From: Symsagittifera roscoffensis
Taxonomy: Eukaryota > Xenacoelomorpha > Acoela > Convolutidae
Direction: 5' to 3'
NCBI RefSeq assembly: GCF_963678635.1
Contig: NC_087066.1
Coordinates: 61,226,875 to 61,290,874 of the forward strand
Length of the DNA stretch: 64,000 nucleotides
Part shown: in pieces, positions 47,030 to 60,159 of the stretch
Numbering within the stretch: position 1 is the first letter of the stretch
Layout of the letters: every line of letters begins with the position of its first letter
Position numbers and translations under genes: made by a program
Notes under the pieces: model-generated
What the model saw: only the letters and a program-made list of their open reading frames with translations
The model's database searches: none
Told to the model about the DNA's origin: nothing

Positions 47030-50000
47030 AAATAAAACTAAATTTTTTCCCCTATGATTCTTTGTTTATCCTTTCTAAAAACATTTTTGAGCAACTTTTT
47101 TCCTGCTTCTCACGATTGACTATTTTTTAAAAGTCAATTGACGATTGAATATTTTTAAAAAAAAGTCTGAAAAAAGACACGATTTGATCAAAAAAAAACT
47201 CCATGTAATCACAAAGAGCTAAAATTTTTATTGTACAATTGATATTGCAACGAAAGTCTTTATGAAGTACCCCTGCTCTGACCTATTGGTAGCGTCATCA
47301 GAAACCAGTAAGAGCTGCTTTCGTAATCACAAGAAGGGTCGGGTTTAGGACTTTCCAGTACGTTAACCGAGCATTGCTTTGAAGTAAATTTGCTTCATTG
47401 CAATTTAGGATCCAGATGATAGCCAAAACCAAAAAAGTACTGAGGAAATTCAGAAGGTCAATTTTGAAAGAAAAAAGTTTAATAAGGTTGTCAAAGAAGA
47501 AAGCAACAAAACTAACGAGAGTTTTTTCTTTTTGCTCTGATTCAAACGCTCACAACTATAAAACAAAACAAAATCAGGTGGCAAATGATATGTTCATGAA
47601 ATGTTCAGTTCAAAAAGCAAGTCATTAAACGAGAGTTCTGCAGAGCTCTTCAATTATATTTACAAAGTCTGAAATTCAGTTCCTCATTCGACTGTAGAAG
47701 CATACGCTTTCAGTGCATATTTTTGGGCCTCAAAATTTTTTTTATTGGGGAGACGCTTTTTGAGATGTTGCCTCCTCTCTCGCAACTTGAACTAAGGCTC
47801 TTTTTTTCGTAATTTTCTCAAGCCTTTTCAGATCACCAACACTGTTTACTTTGACTTTTTTTCTGTATTATCTCCCGTCTTCTTCGGGACAGAAACCACG
47901 CAGTTATTCGTGATTTATTCGAAATTTTTTTGCTTAGCAGCTGCTTTTGCTTCTGCTTTGGGCAGGGGTTCGTTTGAGTGTATTCCGTTTACATATACTG
48001 GATTAATGTTTTTGCGTAAAATTTGTTTTCTGTTCCAAAGTACAGACTTGTCATCAATGTACACAAATTTAAAGATAGCACTCACCAAATAGCCCGCGAA
48101 CTCTCCAGACAGAATATGGAATGCTTTTCTTTTTTCTATTTCAAGGTTCAATTCCCAGAAAATATTGAAAAATGGCAGAGCCTCGATGGTTAATTCATTT
48201 ACTTTTCTGACATACAAGAGTGGGTTATTAATAAGGATATTTTGTTAGCGTTGGTATCTCTCTTAGGTTCTCAGACTCTCTTCCATATCATTTCGATTTT
48301 TTTTTTCTAAAATGTGATGCGAACCTGTTGGTCACCTGTTATTTTTTTCAAGTCCCTAACCTCCTTTTCTAGTAAACTCACTTTTTGGTGTTCTATTTTG
48401 TACTCACGGAACCTTACGTTTGATTTGTCTACAAACCACCACAAATATCATTCTACAAATCCAATTTAACGAGAATAGAAAATAAGTCAGTACAAGTGTT
48501 TAACATTTGAAATCAAACAGTTTCAACTTAGTTAATTGCCTTTTTAAACTGACTGTAGGCTTTTAAGTTGAGGCTGCATAAGCCATTTTTGAAGCTAAAA
48601 TCATGGAAGTTCAACTGATTCTTTTTCAGACAAGCTCAAACTTCAATCATGATGCTTGTATAATTCGACTATGAGGTTTCTGCAAAGTTTTGTCAAAACT
48701 CGAACGTTCAGAATTTGGATATTTGTTAACTTGACGTTTTCTGTGACATATAAATCTAATCCGCCTCTTCTTTTTCTCTTGAACATTCAACTAAAATTTG
48801 ATACCAATTTAGATGAAATAATGCGGCCGGCTAATTAACTAATACTACTCCAACCAAGTTTCTGTTTTGGCTTTGGATTTATTTGCTGAACCAAGACATC
48901 ATAATTGTGAAAATTTTCGGAACCAATCTTATAATCTGAAGTAAAAATTGGCGGAATAATACTTTTTCGCCCCTTTGGAATCTTTGTTCACCCTTTCTGA
49001 AAAAAAAATTCGAGCATCTTTCTGTAAGTTTTCCTGCTTCTGCTTCATTAGTAATTTAAATTTAAAAAATTAAAACCAAGTTTCGATTTACGCGCTGTAT
49101 GATTCATGATTTTTTGCTTTCTACCTACCATTTCTATTTACAGACAATAATAAAAATTTGTGAAACAAAAGTTTTGCTGTTTCCTTGTTGATTTGCTGTA
49201 AGTTTAACGAGTGACTATTCAAAATAAAGTACGAAAAAACACCATTTGAAATATACACCGCGTCACAGAGCGCTTACGACTTTATCATATAAGTGATATT
49301 GCACTTAAGTCTGTTTGAAGGACCCTTGCTCTGACCTGTTGTTTGCGTAATCACAAACTAATCAGAGCTGCTTGTGCCATCACAAGAAAGGTCGACCTAG
49401 GACATCAACCGAGCACTGATATGAAGTAGGTTTGATTCATTGCATTTTAGGATACAGATCATAGCAAAAACGAATAAACGTATTGAGGAAATTCAGAAAG
49501 TCATTGTCAATTTTAAATATCTTATAGGTTTGCCAAAAAAACAGAAAAAGAAAACAAATGAAGTTTTTTTCTTTTCGCTCCAATTTACACGTTCACAGCT
49601 GTAAAACAAAACAACATCAGGTGGCAAATGATATGTTTATGAACTTTCAATTCAAGGAATCAGATTTTTGCACAGCTTGTCAATTATAATTCAACCGACT
49701 GTAAAAGCAGAAGCTTTTCGTACCTAATTTTTGAGAGCACTATGTCTTTTTATTGAAGGAGACGCTTTTTGAGCAGTTGCATCTTCTTTAGCAACTTGAA
49801 ATTTTTTTCTTCGTGGCATTTTTCTCAAGCATTTTCAGATCCTCGACCGCATTGAAACCACGCAATTACTCATTATGGTCGAGATACCTTTTTGCTTAGC
49901 AGCTGCTTTTATTTCGGCTTCAGCTTTGGGCAGGAGCTTGTTTAAAAAAATCCCTTTTTATTTTTAAAAATAATTTTCATGGTTACTTCGTTTACTCTGA

Positions 50001-52269
50001 CATCGAAGAGTGGGTTAGGAATAGCAATACTTTCTGTGCGTGAGTATCGTTCTTGGGCTCTCAGCCTCTCTTACATATCATTTTGATTTTTTTTTCAAAA
50101 ACTTGATCCAAATTTGTTGGTCATCCGTTATTTCTTTTAAGTCCCTTACTATTTTTTCTTAAAAGGCTCAACTTTTTGTCAGTATTTTTGTACCCACGGA
50201 AATTAGCTTTTGAGCTGTCACCAAACTACCACGAATATCATCCTCAGTAACCATTTTAAAAAAAACTGAAAACTATTTCAGTAAAAATTAACATTTGAGA
50301 TAAATCTTTTTCAAATTACTTACATGCTTTTTAAAATGGTCGTTGGAGTTTGAGTTCAAGTTTGAAATATTTTTTTAAAGCTAAGATCAGTGAATGTCAA
50401 CCAACTGTTTTTCACTCAAATGCAGACTCCGTTCATGATGCTTGCGAAAGCTCACCTTGCAAATTGCAGCGCACGGTCGACTTGAACTCGCAATCATATG
50501 ATTGCTGGGCATCATCCGTACCAGATGTGCCACAACAATACAAAAATCTTTTACCACAGCTTTCAAAGTAATTAAACGAGTAAATACTTTTGTTCGTTTC
50601 CAAGAGTCAAGTGGGAAATTACAATTTATTTGTTATCCGTTCCTGATTTTCTGTACTATGCTATTTTTTGGTTGCCGCCGGCGTCATTTCGTTTTACAAA
50701 GTTCAAGTTTCAGAGTGACATTTTTTTATGACCGGATTTTGGCTAAGCAGCACCATTTGAAATATACTCCGCGTCACAGAGCGCTTATAACTTTATCTTA
50801 GAAGTGATATTGCACTAAAAGTCTGTTTGAAGGACCCTTGCTCTGACCTGTTGTTTGCGTTATCAGAAACTAATCAGAGCTGCTTGCGCCATCACAAGAA
50901 AGGTCGACATAGGACATCAACCGAGCACTGATATGAAGTAGGTTTGTTTCATTGCTATTTAGGATACAGATCATAGCAAAAACGAATAAACATATTGAGG
51001 AAACTCAGAAAGTCATTGTCAATTTTAAATATCTTATAGGTTTGCCAAAAAAAAACAGAAAAAGAAAACAAATGAAATTTTCTTTTCTTTTCGCTCCAAT
51101 TTACACGTTCACAGCTGTAAAACAAAACAACGTCAGGAGGCAAATCATATGTTTATGAACTTTCAATTCAAGGAATCAGATTTTTGCACAGCTTGGCAAT
51201 TAAAATTCAACCGACTGTAAAAGCAGAAGCTTTTCGTGCCTAATTTTTGAGAGCACTATGTCTTTTTATTGGAGGAGACGCTTTTTGAGCAGTTGCATCT
51301 TCTTTAACAAGTTGAAATCTTTTTTTTTCGTGGCAGTTTTCTCAAGCATTTTCAGATCCTCAACCGCATTGAAACCACGCAATTACTCATCACGTTCGAG
51401 ATACCTTTTTGCTTAGCAGCTGCTTTTATTTCGGCTTCAGCTTTGGGCAGGAGCTTGTTTAAAAAAATCCCTTTTTTTAAAAATAATTTTCATGGTTACT
51501 TCGTTTACTCTGACATCGAAGAGTGGGTTAGGAATAGCAATACTTTCTGTGCGTGAGTATCGTTCTTGCGCTCTCAGCCTCTCTTACATATCATTCTGAT
51601 TTTTTTTTTCAAAAACTTGATCCAAACTTGTTGGTCACCCGTTGTTTCTCTTAAGTCCCTTACTATTTTTTCTTAGTAGGCTCACCTTTTTGTCAGTATT
51701 TTTTGTACCCACGGTAAATAAAGTTTGAGCTGTCACCAAACCACCACGAATATCATCCTCAAAATCCACTTTAAAGAGAACTGAAAAATATTTCAGTAAA
51801 AATTAACATTTGAGAAAAATCTTTTTCAAATTACTTACATGCTTTTTAAAATGGTCGTTGGAGTTTGAGTTCAAGTTTGAACTATTTTTTGAAGCTAAGA
51901 TCAGTGAATGTCAACCAACTGTTTCTCACTCAAACGCAGACTCTATTCATGATGCTTGCAAGCGCTCAACTTGTAAATTGCAGCGCACGGTCGATCTGAA
52001 CTCGCAATCATATGATTGCTGGGCATCATCCTTACCGGATGTGCCACAACACTACAAAAACCTTTTCCCACAGCTTTCAAAGTAATTAAACGAGTTAATA
52101 CTTTTGTTCGTTTCCAAGAGTTAAGCGGGAAATTACAATTTATTTACTTATCCGTTTCTGATTTTCTGTACTATGCTATTTTTTGGTTGCCGCCGGCGTC
52201 ATTTCGTTTTACAAAGTTCAAGTTTCAGAGTGACATGGTTTTTATGACCGGATTTTGGCTAAGCAGCAC
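47030..52269. repeat. segment present three times (about 1.9, 1.8 and 1.5 kb)
   Basis: Copy 0 is about 47030-48950, copy 1 about 48950-50751 and copy 2 50752-52269. Copies 1 and 2 are close relatives, with a period near 1511 bp (for example GACCCTTGCTCTGACC at 49321 and 50833, and the 16-bp palindrome GCAATCATATGATTGC at 50490 and 52004). Copy 0 is far more diverged but shares CCCTGCTCTGACCTATTGG, GCTTAGCAGCTGCTTTTG and GAGACGCTTTTTGAG. The copies contain remnants of a minus-strand gene. Confidence 0.88.
47742..48412 (-). pseudogene. fragments of an unidentified coiled-coil gene (best copy of three)
   Basis: Three protein-like stretches on the minus strand. At ~48309-48412 a heptad-like stretch reads EYKIEHQKVSLLEKEVRDLK. 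At 47915-48217 there is a frame with FFNIFWELNLEIEKRKAFHI, a consensus donor (TTG-GTGAGT) after FAGYL, and EPLPKAEAKAAAKQK. After a single TAA at 47915-47917 the same frame goes on to 47742 with VVSVPKKTGDNTEKK and GDLKRLEKITKKRALVQVAR. Copies 1 and 2 keep recognisable pieces (PKAEAEIKAAAKQKG; VEDLKMLEKNATKK) with more frameshifts. The family is not recognised; it could be a cytoskeletal or ciliary coiled-coil protein. It may equally be an old pseudogene or part of a repeat. Confidence 0.4.
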
Positions 52270-52371
52270 CTTATGAGCTGTAAAAACTCTTTCTTTGACA
52301 TGGTTCGTTTTTATGGCGCCAGTTAACGACTCATGTATTCAATTACCAAAACCGATTTTTTTTATAAATTG

Positions 52372-52377
52372 TTTATT
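52372..52377 (-). terminator. ferritin poly(A) signal
   Basis: AATAAA on the minus strand, 111 bp after the ferritin TAA, with no better hexamer closer. Cleavage would be expected 10-30 bp further, near 52345-52360. Confidence 0.7.
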
Positions 52378-52487
52378 TGAAAGTATATCATAAATTATTA
52401 TATTCGAGTTTAACCAGTGAAGAATGAAAAAATACTATCGGTTTCTAGTTTTCATAAATTTTCTCTGATTCCTTCTGATGGCATTCT

Positions 52488-55400
52488 TTAACCGAGCGCC
52501 TCGTCGTCGAACTGGAATTCTCCCAGTCCGGACCCGCACCTCTTGGCCCTAGACAGCAGGCTTCCCAACTCTTTGATAGCATCCACCTAAACAAAATTGT
52601 AAAGCATGGTTTGCAAGATTTCAGAGGACTCGGATTAATCATTTTGTAACACTTTATTTTTATATCAATTTTTTTTCAAACTATTTTTAGTTATAAAATT
52701 GTTGTTGTAGCGCTATAGCAATATTCAGACAATATAAACTAAAGCACTTTAGATTCTTTATTTTTGCTGAGAGCCTGCTGTTAAATAAATGGTTGTAAAT
52801 TTAAATTTCACGCAATAATTCGGCCTTACAAGCTTAACTACTTCGATTCTTTATCTAAATTGCAGTCTAACCATTTTTGATACAAAAAAATAAACCAGAA
52901 ACAAACCTGTTCTTTGAGGAACTCTCCTTCGACAAAATCTGTAAATTGGGGGTCCCCGTTCTTCTCAGCCAGACCATGCATGTCCAGAAGCGACTGGTTG
53001 ACATCTCGCTCCAACTGAAGTGCCAACGAGAGCATGTCCACTATACTTCCGTACTCAGTTGCCTGAAGAAATGATACTGGATAACTTTTGTAATCGCTGA
53101 ACAAAGCAATTGTAGCCAAACGACATTTGAAAAAATGTCAAAAATATTTTGTTTTTTCTAAACGTTTCAAAATTCGACATTTAAAGAAAAAAAATTATCA
53201 CCTTAGAGCACTTTGAATTTCAAAATTTTAAAGCTGTTTTGATTGTTGATTTCTCCTTTTAATTAATATCTATCATAGTAACCAAAAATTAATCACTCGC
53301 GCCATTTGCAGTTTAAGTATTGGAGAGCTTGATGTGCCTTCTTTTAAGAAACAAACTTGAATTGAACTAAAAAAAACGTAAAAAGCCAAACCACAAAAAA
53401 CTCAAACTTGAATGTGAACAGCTCAATAACCTAATTGAGTGTTTTCACTTCGTTCAGTTTCATAAAAAAATTGTTTTCACCTACAATCATAACCATAATG
53501 AGTTCAAAATTTAGTATTTCGCTTTCACAAAACAAACCATTATGAAAACGTTTGATACTTTTTCGATTCATTTTCAAATGCAGTAATTCGTGGTCAAAAT
53601 TATCTGACAAATTGAATGCGCAGTTACCTCTGGTTTCTTGATGTCCTGCAGAACAATTCTGCCGCCTCTCTTGTTCTGATATTTCATCAGCTTCTCCGCA
53701 TGTTCACGCTCCTCCTCTGAATTCTTTAGGAAAAACTATAAAACCAACTATAAAATCACCAACATTGTCATCACAGACATTGGCAACAAAAAAAACAGTT
53801 ACAGATTTTCGAATGTTAAAAAAACAATTTCCAAAAAAAACAGAGGCAACCCGAAATCACAGCGTTTCTCAAAAGGCACACATTGTTGTTTGTAAGAATT
53901 CGCCATACTAGAATAATGAACAAAAATTGACATTATGATACACAATGTTAACCTAATGTTTTGCAAACTTGTTTGGTAAAATTAGGTTCGATAAAATTTA
54001 GTCGCTAAAAAGGGAATTAGGTGAAAAAGTTAGTTAAAAGAAATCGAATTCCACGAAAAATTTGTTTAATGGTCATTTTATGACAGAGTTTTTTAATAGA
54101 TGTTTTTTTAATTCACTTTGCTCATCAATAAATATGGTTGGATATGGTTTTCAAAAATGATTTTCAAACTGAGCTATTGGCTATTCATGCCAGTTAAATT
54201 TAAAAATTATCCAGCACAAATCTATCAAAACTTTATGAACTAAAAAAATTGACTTTTTAGTTTCTAAATTTTTTTTAGAGCTTTCAAAATTAAAAGAAAC
54301 TTCATTGCTGTAAAGGACATCTATCATAAAACAGAGCCAAAGCAGAGATTCACACTTATTGCAATACAACTCAAAACCAGCTTGACAGCCATCCAAAGGA
54401 ATCCAATTTACTTTGGGGCTTAAGCTTAACAACTTTAAGCGCTAACCTCGCATCAATTGAAAATTACAAAGCAATAATTAAAGTTGTTCTAAAATATAAT
54501 GAAATCGTTAAAGCCGATTTTAAAAAAATTAAGCGAAAACAAAAACAGAACACGGAAGTTAAAATAAAATCAGATTTGGTTTGTTAACAACAAACACACA
54601 TTACTTAAACTATACCGTTGGTTGACGAAATGACAGATTCGAAATCTGATAGCGCTATCTAGAAAACGTTAGTCTCTGCTAAGCAGTTTGTTTTCATGAA
54701 AAAAATTCCGTTTTGCAAACGCTTTTTATTAGCGAGCACAAAAATAAATAATTATTATGCATTTTGATAAAAGCAACCAATTTTGAGAACGAAAGGTGAA
54801 ACAGCTAATTTTTTTCCGATGAGAACACTGAAGATTCATAAGAAATTTTTTTAAACTCAAAGTCGAAGTTTAGTTTTTTTGAGCAATTTCTTTTTCATGA
54901 GTCAAAAATTTAAATTGAGCTCCACTAAAAAACATACAAAATTATTGAGCTCAAAAAGAGACTAAATGTTAATAAGAGACATAAAAGTTATTCTAAAACT
55001 TAAACAGATAAAAAGCGAGCTAAAAAAGAAACTTCCTTTGACCATTTAAACAATAAATATGTCTTGTCTGAAATGACTTCGAACTTCAGGAGTATTTCAC
55101 AATTGACACATCTTTGCTAAAATTACCAGAATTTGAGAAAACTGGATTAAAAGGTATACGTTTTATTCCGCAAGCAACGTATATAAATTATAATCCACTT
55201 TCAAAACAAAATTGATAAACATTTTTTCTCTTCATTAGCTGTTCGTTATTGTAGAGCATGATTTTATCTATTTTGCTAGCATGTTGAAAATTTTTTTAAC
55301 AAACAGGAAAATCCAAACTGAAAAAATATCATATTTGATCGTGAACAATTTTCAAAACTTTTTTCTGAAAGAAAAAAAAATCTAGCTAAGTAACTTCACT

Positions 55401-55637
55401 TCGTTGATGGTCACTCAATTATTTATTTTCGTGGCATAATTACCAGGAAACATAATTGGAATGGGAGACGGAGTGCGTTACCTTGTGTAGGTTCGGGAGG
55501 GCGACGTCGTCCCTGTCGCAGTATAATGCGAGGGAGTGGTAGACGTATGAGGCTGTCAGTTCCATGTTGATCTGTTTGTTCACACCCGCCTCACACTCTT
55601 CGTGGAAGTTTTGACGACACTGCGACTTACTTGACAT
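52488..55637 (-). CDS. ferritin heavy chain-like subunit, four coding exons
   Basis: Coding exons on the minus strand: 55637-55482, 53735-53628, 53062-52907 and 52586-52488 (TAA). Each has GT/AG borders in phase 0; joined they give 172 residues, the usual length for cytosolic ferritin H. Ferritin oxidises Fe(II) and stores Fe(III) in a 24-subunit shell. All six ferroxidase ligands expected from human H ferritin are present: E26, Y33, E61, H64, E106 and Q140. Landmarks are [19 protein letters not shown], the [19 protein letters not shown] helix, [13 protein letters not shown] and the [15 protein letters not shown] exon junction. No signal peptide precedes the start, so it should be cytosolic. 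Introns are 1746, 565 and 320 bp. An acceptor lies just upstream of the ATG, so a 5' UTR intron is likely. The C-terminus (FDDEALG) is slightly short. An AATAAA follows 111 bp after the stop. No frame damage was seen. Confidence 0.96.
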
Positions 55638-55651
55638 CTTTAGGAGTTACT
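55638..55651 (-). other. 3' splice site and short 5' UTR before ferritin ATG
   Basis: The minus strand reads CTATTTTTAG/TAACTCCTAAAG and then ATG, a pyrimidine/AG acceptor 12 nt before the start codon. It implies an upstream untranslated exon. That exon, where an iron-responsive element would sit in many animal ferritin genes, was not located in 55652-64000. Confidence 0.65.
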
Positions 55652-58600
55652 AAAAATAGAATGATAAATAATAAAAATTGATTTGGTTTTTTTTAGTTTC
55701 AATAAAGTCCACCTGCATTTAATTATATGCACGCACAAATGAAAAGATGACCAAGCTTATTGTTTTCGTTAATAGAATTCTTTGTATCAGCTAAAATACA
55801 CCTAGAGGGGTTTATTCTTACAATTATTTCACAAACGTCGAAAGGGTTTAGGGATCCAAAGGAGTTCAAAAGTTCATCATCCTCTCAAGTCTTAAATAAA
55901 GCTTGAAAATTTTTGAAACCGTTGTTAAAAAGAGTTAATGTCACTGACTGTTAAGTTGATTGCTGCTTAGTAGTTGAAGCCTCGCAAAATTGGGAGTTAG
56001 TTGGTTTGGATGGAAAGAGCGAACTGCCGATGAGAAGACTGAATTGTTCTAAAGATGGGCTAGTTTGTTTGTTCCACTTTTGTTTGTGCCATTTATTTTC
56101 TGATGAGCTGTATAAACAATCAACCACAAACAAATAACATATAATAGTTGACAGGCACAACAACGAACAACAAAGTTGGAAAAAGCCAAGGGGCCGGTCC
56201 AAATGTTGCAGGAGCTGATTAGATCTAATATTTACCAATTTCAAAATCACAGCTCAAAATATCATACGATAAACGATGGAAGTTTCGAAGTTTGCTACAA
56301 ATAAACTCGTACCACCAAGTGGGACGGTTATGTTGTTATTTGCATCGCAAATGATCAACAGTAATTAGTCTTACGTAAACTATTGAAAATGTCAAGGGCA
56401 CCGATGAATTCAATTGCTTGTTTTTCAGAGGGGCAAGGTGATAAGTGAGCGATAGTTGATACATTTTTGACTTCCAAAGATATATCAAAAAATATATCAA
56501 AGTGAATACGAGCTATACATAGCTAAGAGACATTTGGAACAGCGATATCTAACTTTAAAAAATAAAATGAACTTTTGAATTTCGAAGAGCAAATCACATA
56601 ACCTTGTAACGCTCTTTCAAACAAGGAACATTTATCACAGAAAGGTTTTCAGCAAATTTAACCAGGATTGAAAAAACTGGACCAAATGGTGAAATTCTTC
56701 TGCTTGCTCTAATACGAGTTCAGTTTTCTATTGGAACTTTAATGTCATCCATTTCGCACCGTTTTCATTTCACCTTTAAAATGATTGCTACGACGACCAC
56801 TCTCGAAAAAAATGAAGGAGCTATGGCCTTGAATGTTTTTTTTTCACGCAATATCATTACCTAAAGAACACTCCTAGACTATCATGGTGAAATCTAATTT
56901 CAGCTGATTCAGATACCAGAAGAATAATTAATCAGAAATTCACTCAGATAGTTTTTGATCTAAGCTTTTGATGCAAATTGCAGTTTTTTTTAAATTGTTT
57001 TCTTGCAATGAAACGTTTGTTCGGAACATTCTGTGCTATTTTCACAGCAACCAACTGCTTTTTTTTTTATTTGATTTGATATGTCAATTTTTTGAAAATA
57101 CCATGAACCATTTTAAATTCTTAAGATAGAAGTAAAAAGTTCATAAATATGGAACTTTGCCATCATGAAAATATCTTTCGCCCGATCTTTCTCAAATTTT
57201 GCAAGTAAAAGCTATCAGTTGCGTATATGAGAGAAAGATTGACTTCTTCTTGAAAATATTAATATGGCTGGATAACATTTCATGAACTTAAGAAACCAAA
57301 ACAGACAGTTTAAAAAAAACAGCACCAATAACAGTCTTTTATTCGGCTAAAATTAAGAAAAATCGAGCCGCCTCGTAGCTGATGTTCAAACAATGCAAGG
57401 TATTTAGTCATATTATTCATCATACTCAGCACCTTTATCCGCCACAACAATTTTCGAAGAAACAAAAAACTTCAAAATGTTGTCTGGAATGACGCACTAT
57501 TCGCGAAAAAAAAAAACGTCCAGAAACACAATCGATAGCGTTTGATGAAAATTCGAAAACATATGCAACTAAAATAAAAATAGTTCTAAAGAAAAACTTT
57601 GAAAAATAAACTCTATTCTGAGATTTTTAACGTTTGTTGCAATTCGGAAGAACACATGCAAATAATGGTTCCCTTGAACGACTCCAAAGTCAAGGCTAGC
57701 AGAAATACCAATGGTAGGAGTGAATGAAAACATAAAAAGCAACTACAATGAAAATTCCAAACAGCAAAAAAATAGCATGTGGCAACTAAGCCCAAAATAT
57801 AAGCAGACAAAAAATATGCCGAAAATTTTTTGCCAAGGAATATTTCCCCATTGAAGACAAAACAGGTTCTGGTCAGATTCGAACCCAGGACCTTTGCCGC
57901 CCCCGGTGTCTTCGTTACCTCCAGAAGAAACGCGCCGGAGATGCTTCGAAATTTGACTTCATTTTAAACCAAGATACCAATTGATTCTGTTAAACAAATT
58001 GAAAACCCGAATTTTAAATTCTGATTTGATAACGCTTGCCTCAAACTAAAAAACATTTTCCTAATATTAATTAGTATCAAACGCTATATGCAATTGCAGG
58101 TAGTAACTATATTATTGTTTATTAAAGCTTACTAATCACGAGCGTAATAATAAAACTTCAAAAAATTTTGATAAACATATGATGTAGATATTAAATTAAT
58201 TTTCAATTACATTAAGATCAGAGAGAAGTTTAGGTATTTTTAGGGAGTGGAGGAACTTAAACTTTTATTGGCATCTTTTTAAAAATATTAACCTCAGCTT
58301 TGGTAGCCCCTTGAGCGAAAATGGTGAAGGTCAGCCAGTACTTTTTACTTTTTTACACAGTTTAGAATGACACTTGTTCTAACTCTTCTGGAGTACATGG
58401 AACAAATATCCTTATCTGTAAGTAGAGTTTGAACGCTTTTCGTTTGATTGGCAGAAATTTTCCAATCCATTTTGATTTCTGTTTTCATTTTGATTCCTGT
58501 ATGGACAATGGTTTTTTGATATTTTTTCAAATTTTTTTTCCAATTCATAGATACTAGCGAGTAACGCAACTCAAAAAATCCTAAATTTTGGCAAAAAAAC

Positions 58601-58699
58601 TGCATTCTTTGAGTGTACTCTGACAGCACCGAGATACATGGCTGGTTATTTTAAATTTTGTAAAAAAAAGTTTATTCAAGTTTTGTTTAAATCTAATTT
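55652..58699. other. AT-rich intergenic (or ferritin 5' intron) sequence, no gene
   Basis: No supported coding frame on either strand. It contains a tRNA-like patch (57865-57935) and the inverted relative of the 43.8-kb hairpin repeat near 57020-57056. Otherwise nothing is recognised. Confidence 0.6.
57865..57935 (-). other. tRNA-like / SINE-like patch with Pol III B box
   Basis: The minus strand reads GGTCCTGGGTTCGAATC (57892-57876), an excellent B box / T-loop, preceded by a GC-rich stretch unlike its AT-rich surroundings. The T stem is not complementary on its 3' side, and no clean A box or acceptor stem is found. It is therefore a degenerate tRNA or a tRNA-derived SINE fragment, not a working tRNA gene. 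Confidence 0.4.
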
Positions 58700-59520
58700 T
58701 TAATAACCATAAACTTTTTTATATCCAAATTCTTTGAAAAATTTTAAAATTAAGAAAAAAACATCACATCTCATAATCTAAAACTAATTAGGCAGTGGCA
58801 TTCGAACTCAAGATTTGCAATTCCTGAAAGAGCACTTACAGTACCCCTGAGAGTACCCTCACAATATCCAACAACATGATTGAGATCTTCAACGTTTTGA
58901 AATTTTTTAAAATCTAAGTTTTTGAAACTTTTTGAAAAAATCATGAAAAACGACAAATCTCGAAAGCTTTAAGGATTTGAGCAGTTATATTTGGAAGAAA
59001 AAATCAAAATTCTTGTGAGTACCCTTACAGAGCTTCACTATAGAGGTGGGAATTTCAAATTTTGTGAAATTTTTAATATCTAAATTCTTTGAAAAATCTT
59101 TAAAAACATAATATCTCGAAAACTACAAGAATTTGAGCAGTCAAATTCAGAGGAAAGATTTGCAACTCCTGAAAATACCCTCACTTTTTCCAACTACAGG
59201 ATTGAGACCTTCAAAGATTTTTTTTAATTTCCAGTTTTTTGAAAAGTTTTGAAAAAGTCATTAAAAACGTCATATCTCGAAAACTACAAGGATTAGAGAA
59301 GTGCAATTTGGAGGCAAGATTTTTAACCCTTGAGAGTATCCTGACAGCCCCCAACTACAGGGTTGAGAATTTCAAATTTTCTAGAAAAATATCAAAAATT
59401 GTCGTATCTCGTCGAAATATCAAAAATATGGCGGACAAAATTCCAACACCCGAGGGAACCCTGACAGCATACCACTATTGGGTTGCTAATTTCAAACTTG
59501 GTAAAATAAACACTGATTTC
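58700..59520. repeat. degenerate tandem repeat, ~130-190-bp units, five copies
   Basis: Anchor motif ATCTCGAAAACTACAAGGAT or variants at about 58767, 58955, 59111, 59271 and 59404. Each is followed by GATTTGCAACTCCTGAGAGTACCCTCACAG-like sequence and a CCAACTACAGGATTGAGA-like end. Copies are diverged and vary in length. Short open frames through it (for example 59239-59577) are not supported as genes. The stretch 59521-60159 shows nothing else. Confidence 0.8.
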
Positions 59521-60159
59521 AAACGGAAAATTGATAAAAAAACTTTTTTAACCATTGCAATATATGATATAGGTTAAACGTGAAAAAATTCTTTTGTTAA
59601 ACATGCAAAAGTAATAAGTTGAAAAAGCTTAAGCATGGCGAGATAGTGAAGATGTTGTATTTAACTATATAATAGATGTTGTTTTTTCACTGAGTATTTT
59701 CTTTGGTTTACCGACTGATTTTGAAATGAACAAATCTGAATAGATTCGAATCAGATTTATTACACAATCGGAATACGATTCATCTAACCATGTAGAGTAT
59801 TTCAATTGTAGCATATATGAGAACACTATTTTTTTTAAACTGGTTTCACGTACAATTGATACACACTGAATAGCTGTTTAACCCTCAACCATTTCCTCGT
59901 TCGCTTAAATATTCCCCAAATAGTATTCATTTTTTCATTAGGCTGATGAATAGGTATCTAAGGGTCACGTTTTCAATCTATATGAAAACATAAACATCGG
60001 GAAAAGTTATCTTCAATTGGTTTATGTTCATATTTTTTCGAAGAAAAAATCACGTTGTTGGTCATATCGTATTTGAAGTCAATTTATCCGGCTTAAGCCG
60101 TGCTGATACTTCGTTCAAGCATTTTGATGAGTTCTGATGTCATTTGAATCTGCACTTCT

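Noticed and set aside
50350-50571. 73-codon frame also present at 51810-52085
   Set aside because: Shared because the segment is duplicated; the differences are largely amino-acid-changing and the diverged copy 0 lacks it.
55935-55960. Iron-responsive element upstream of ferritin (minus-strand CAGTGA)
   Set aside because: The five bases on each side do not pair, and there is no C bulge.
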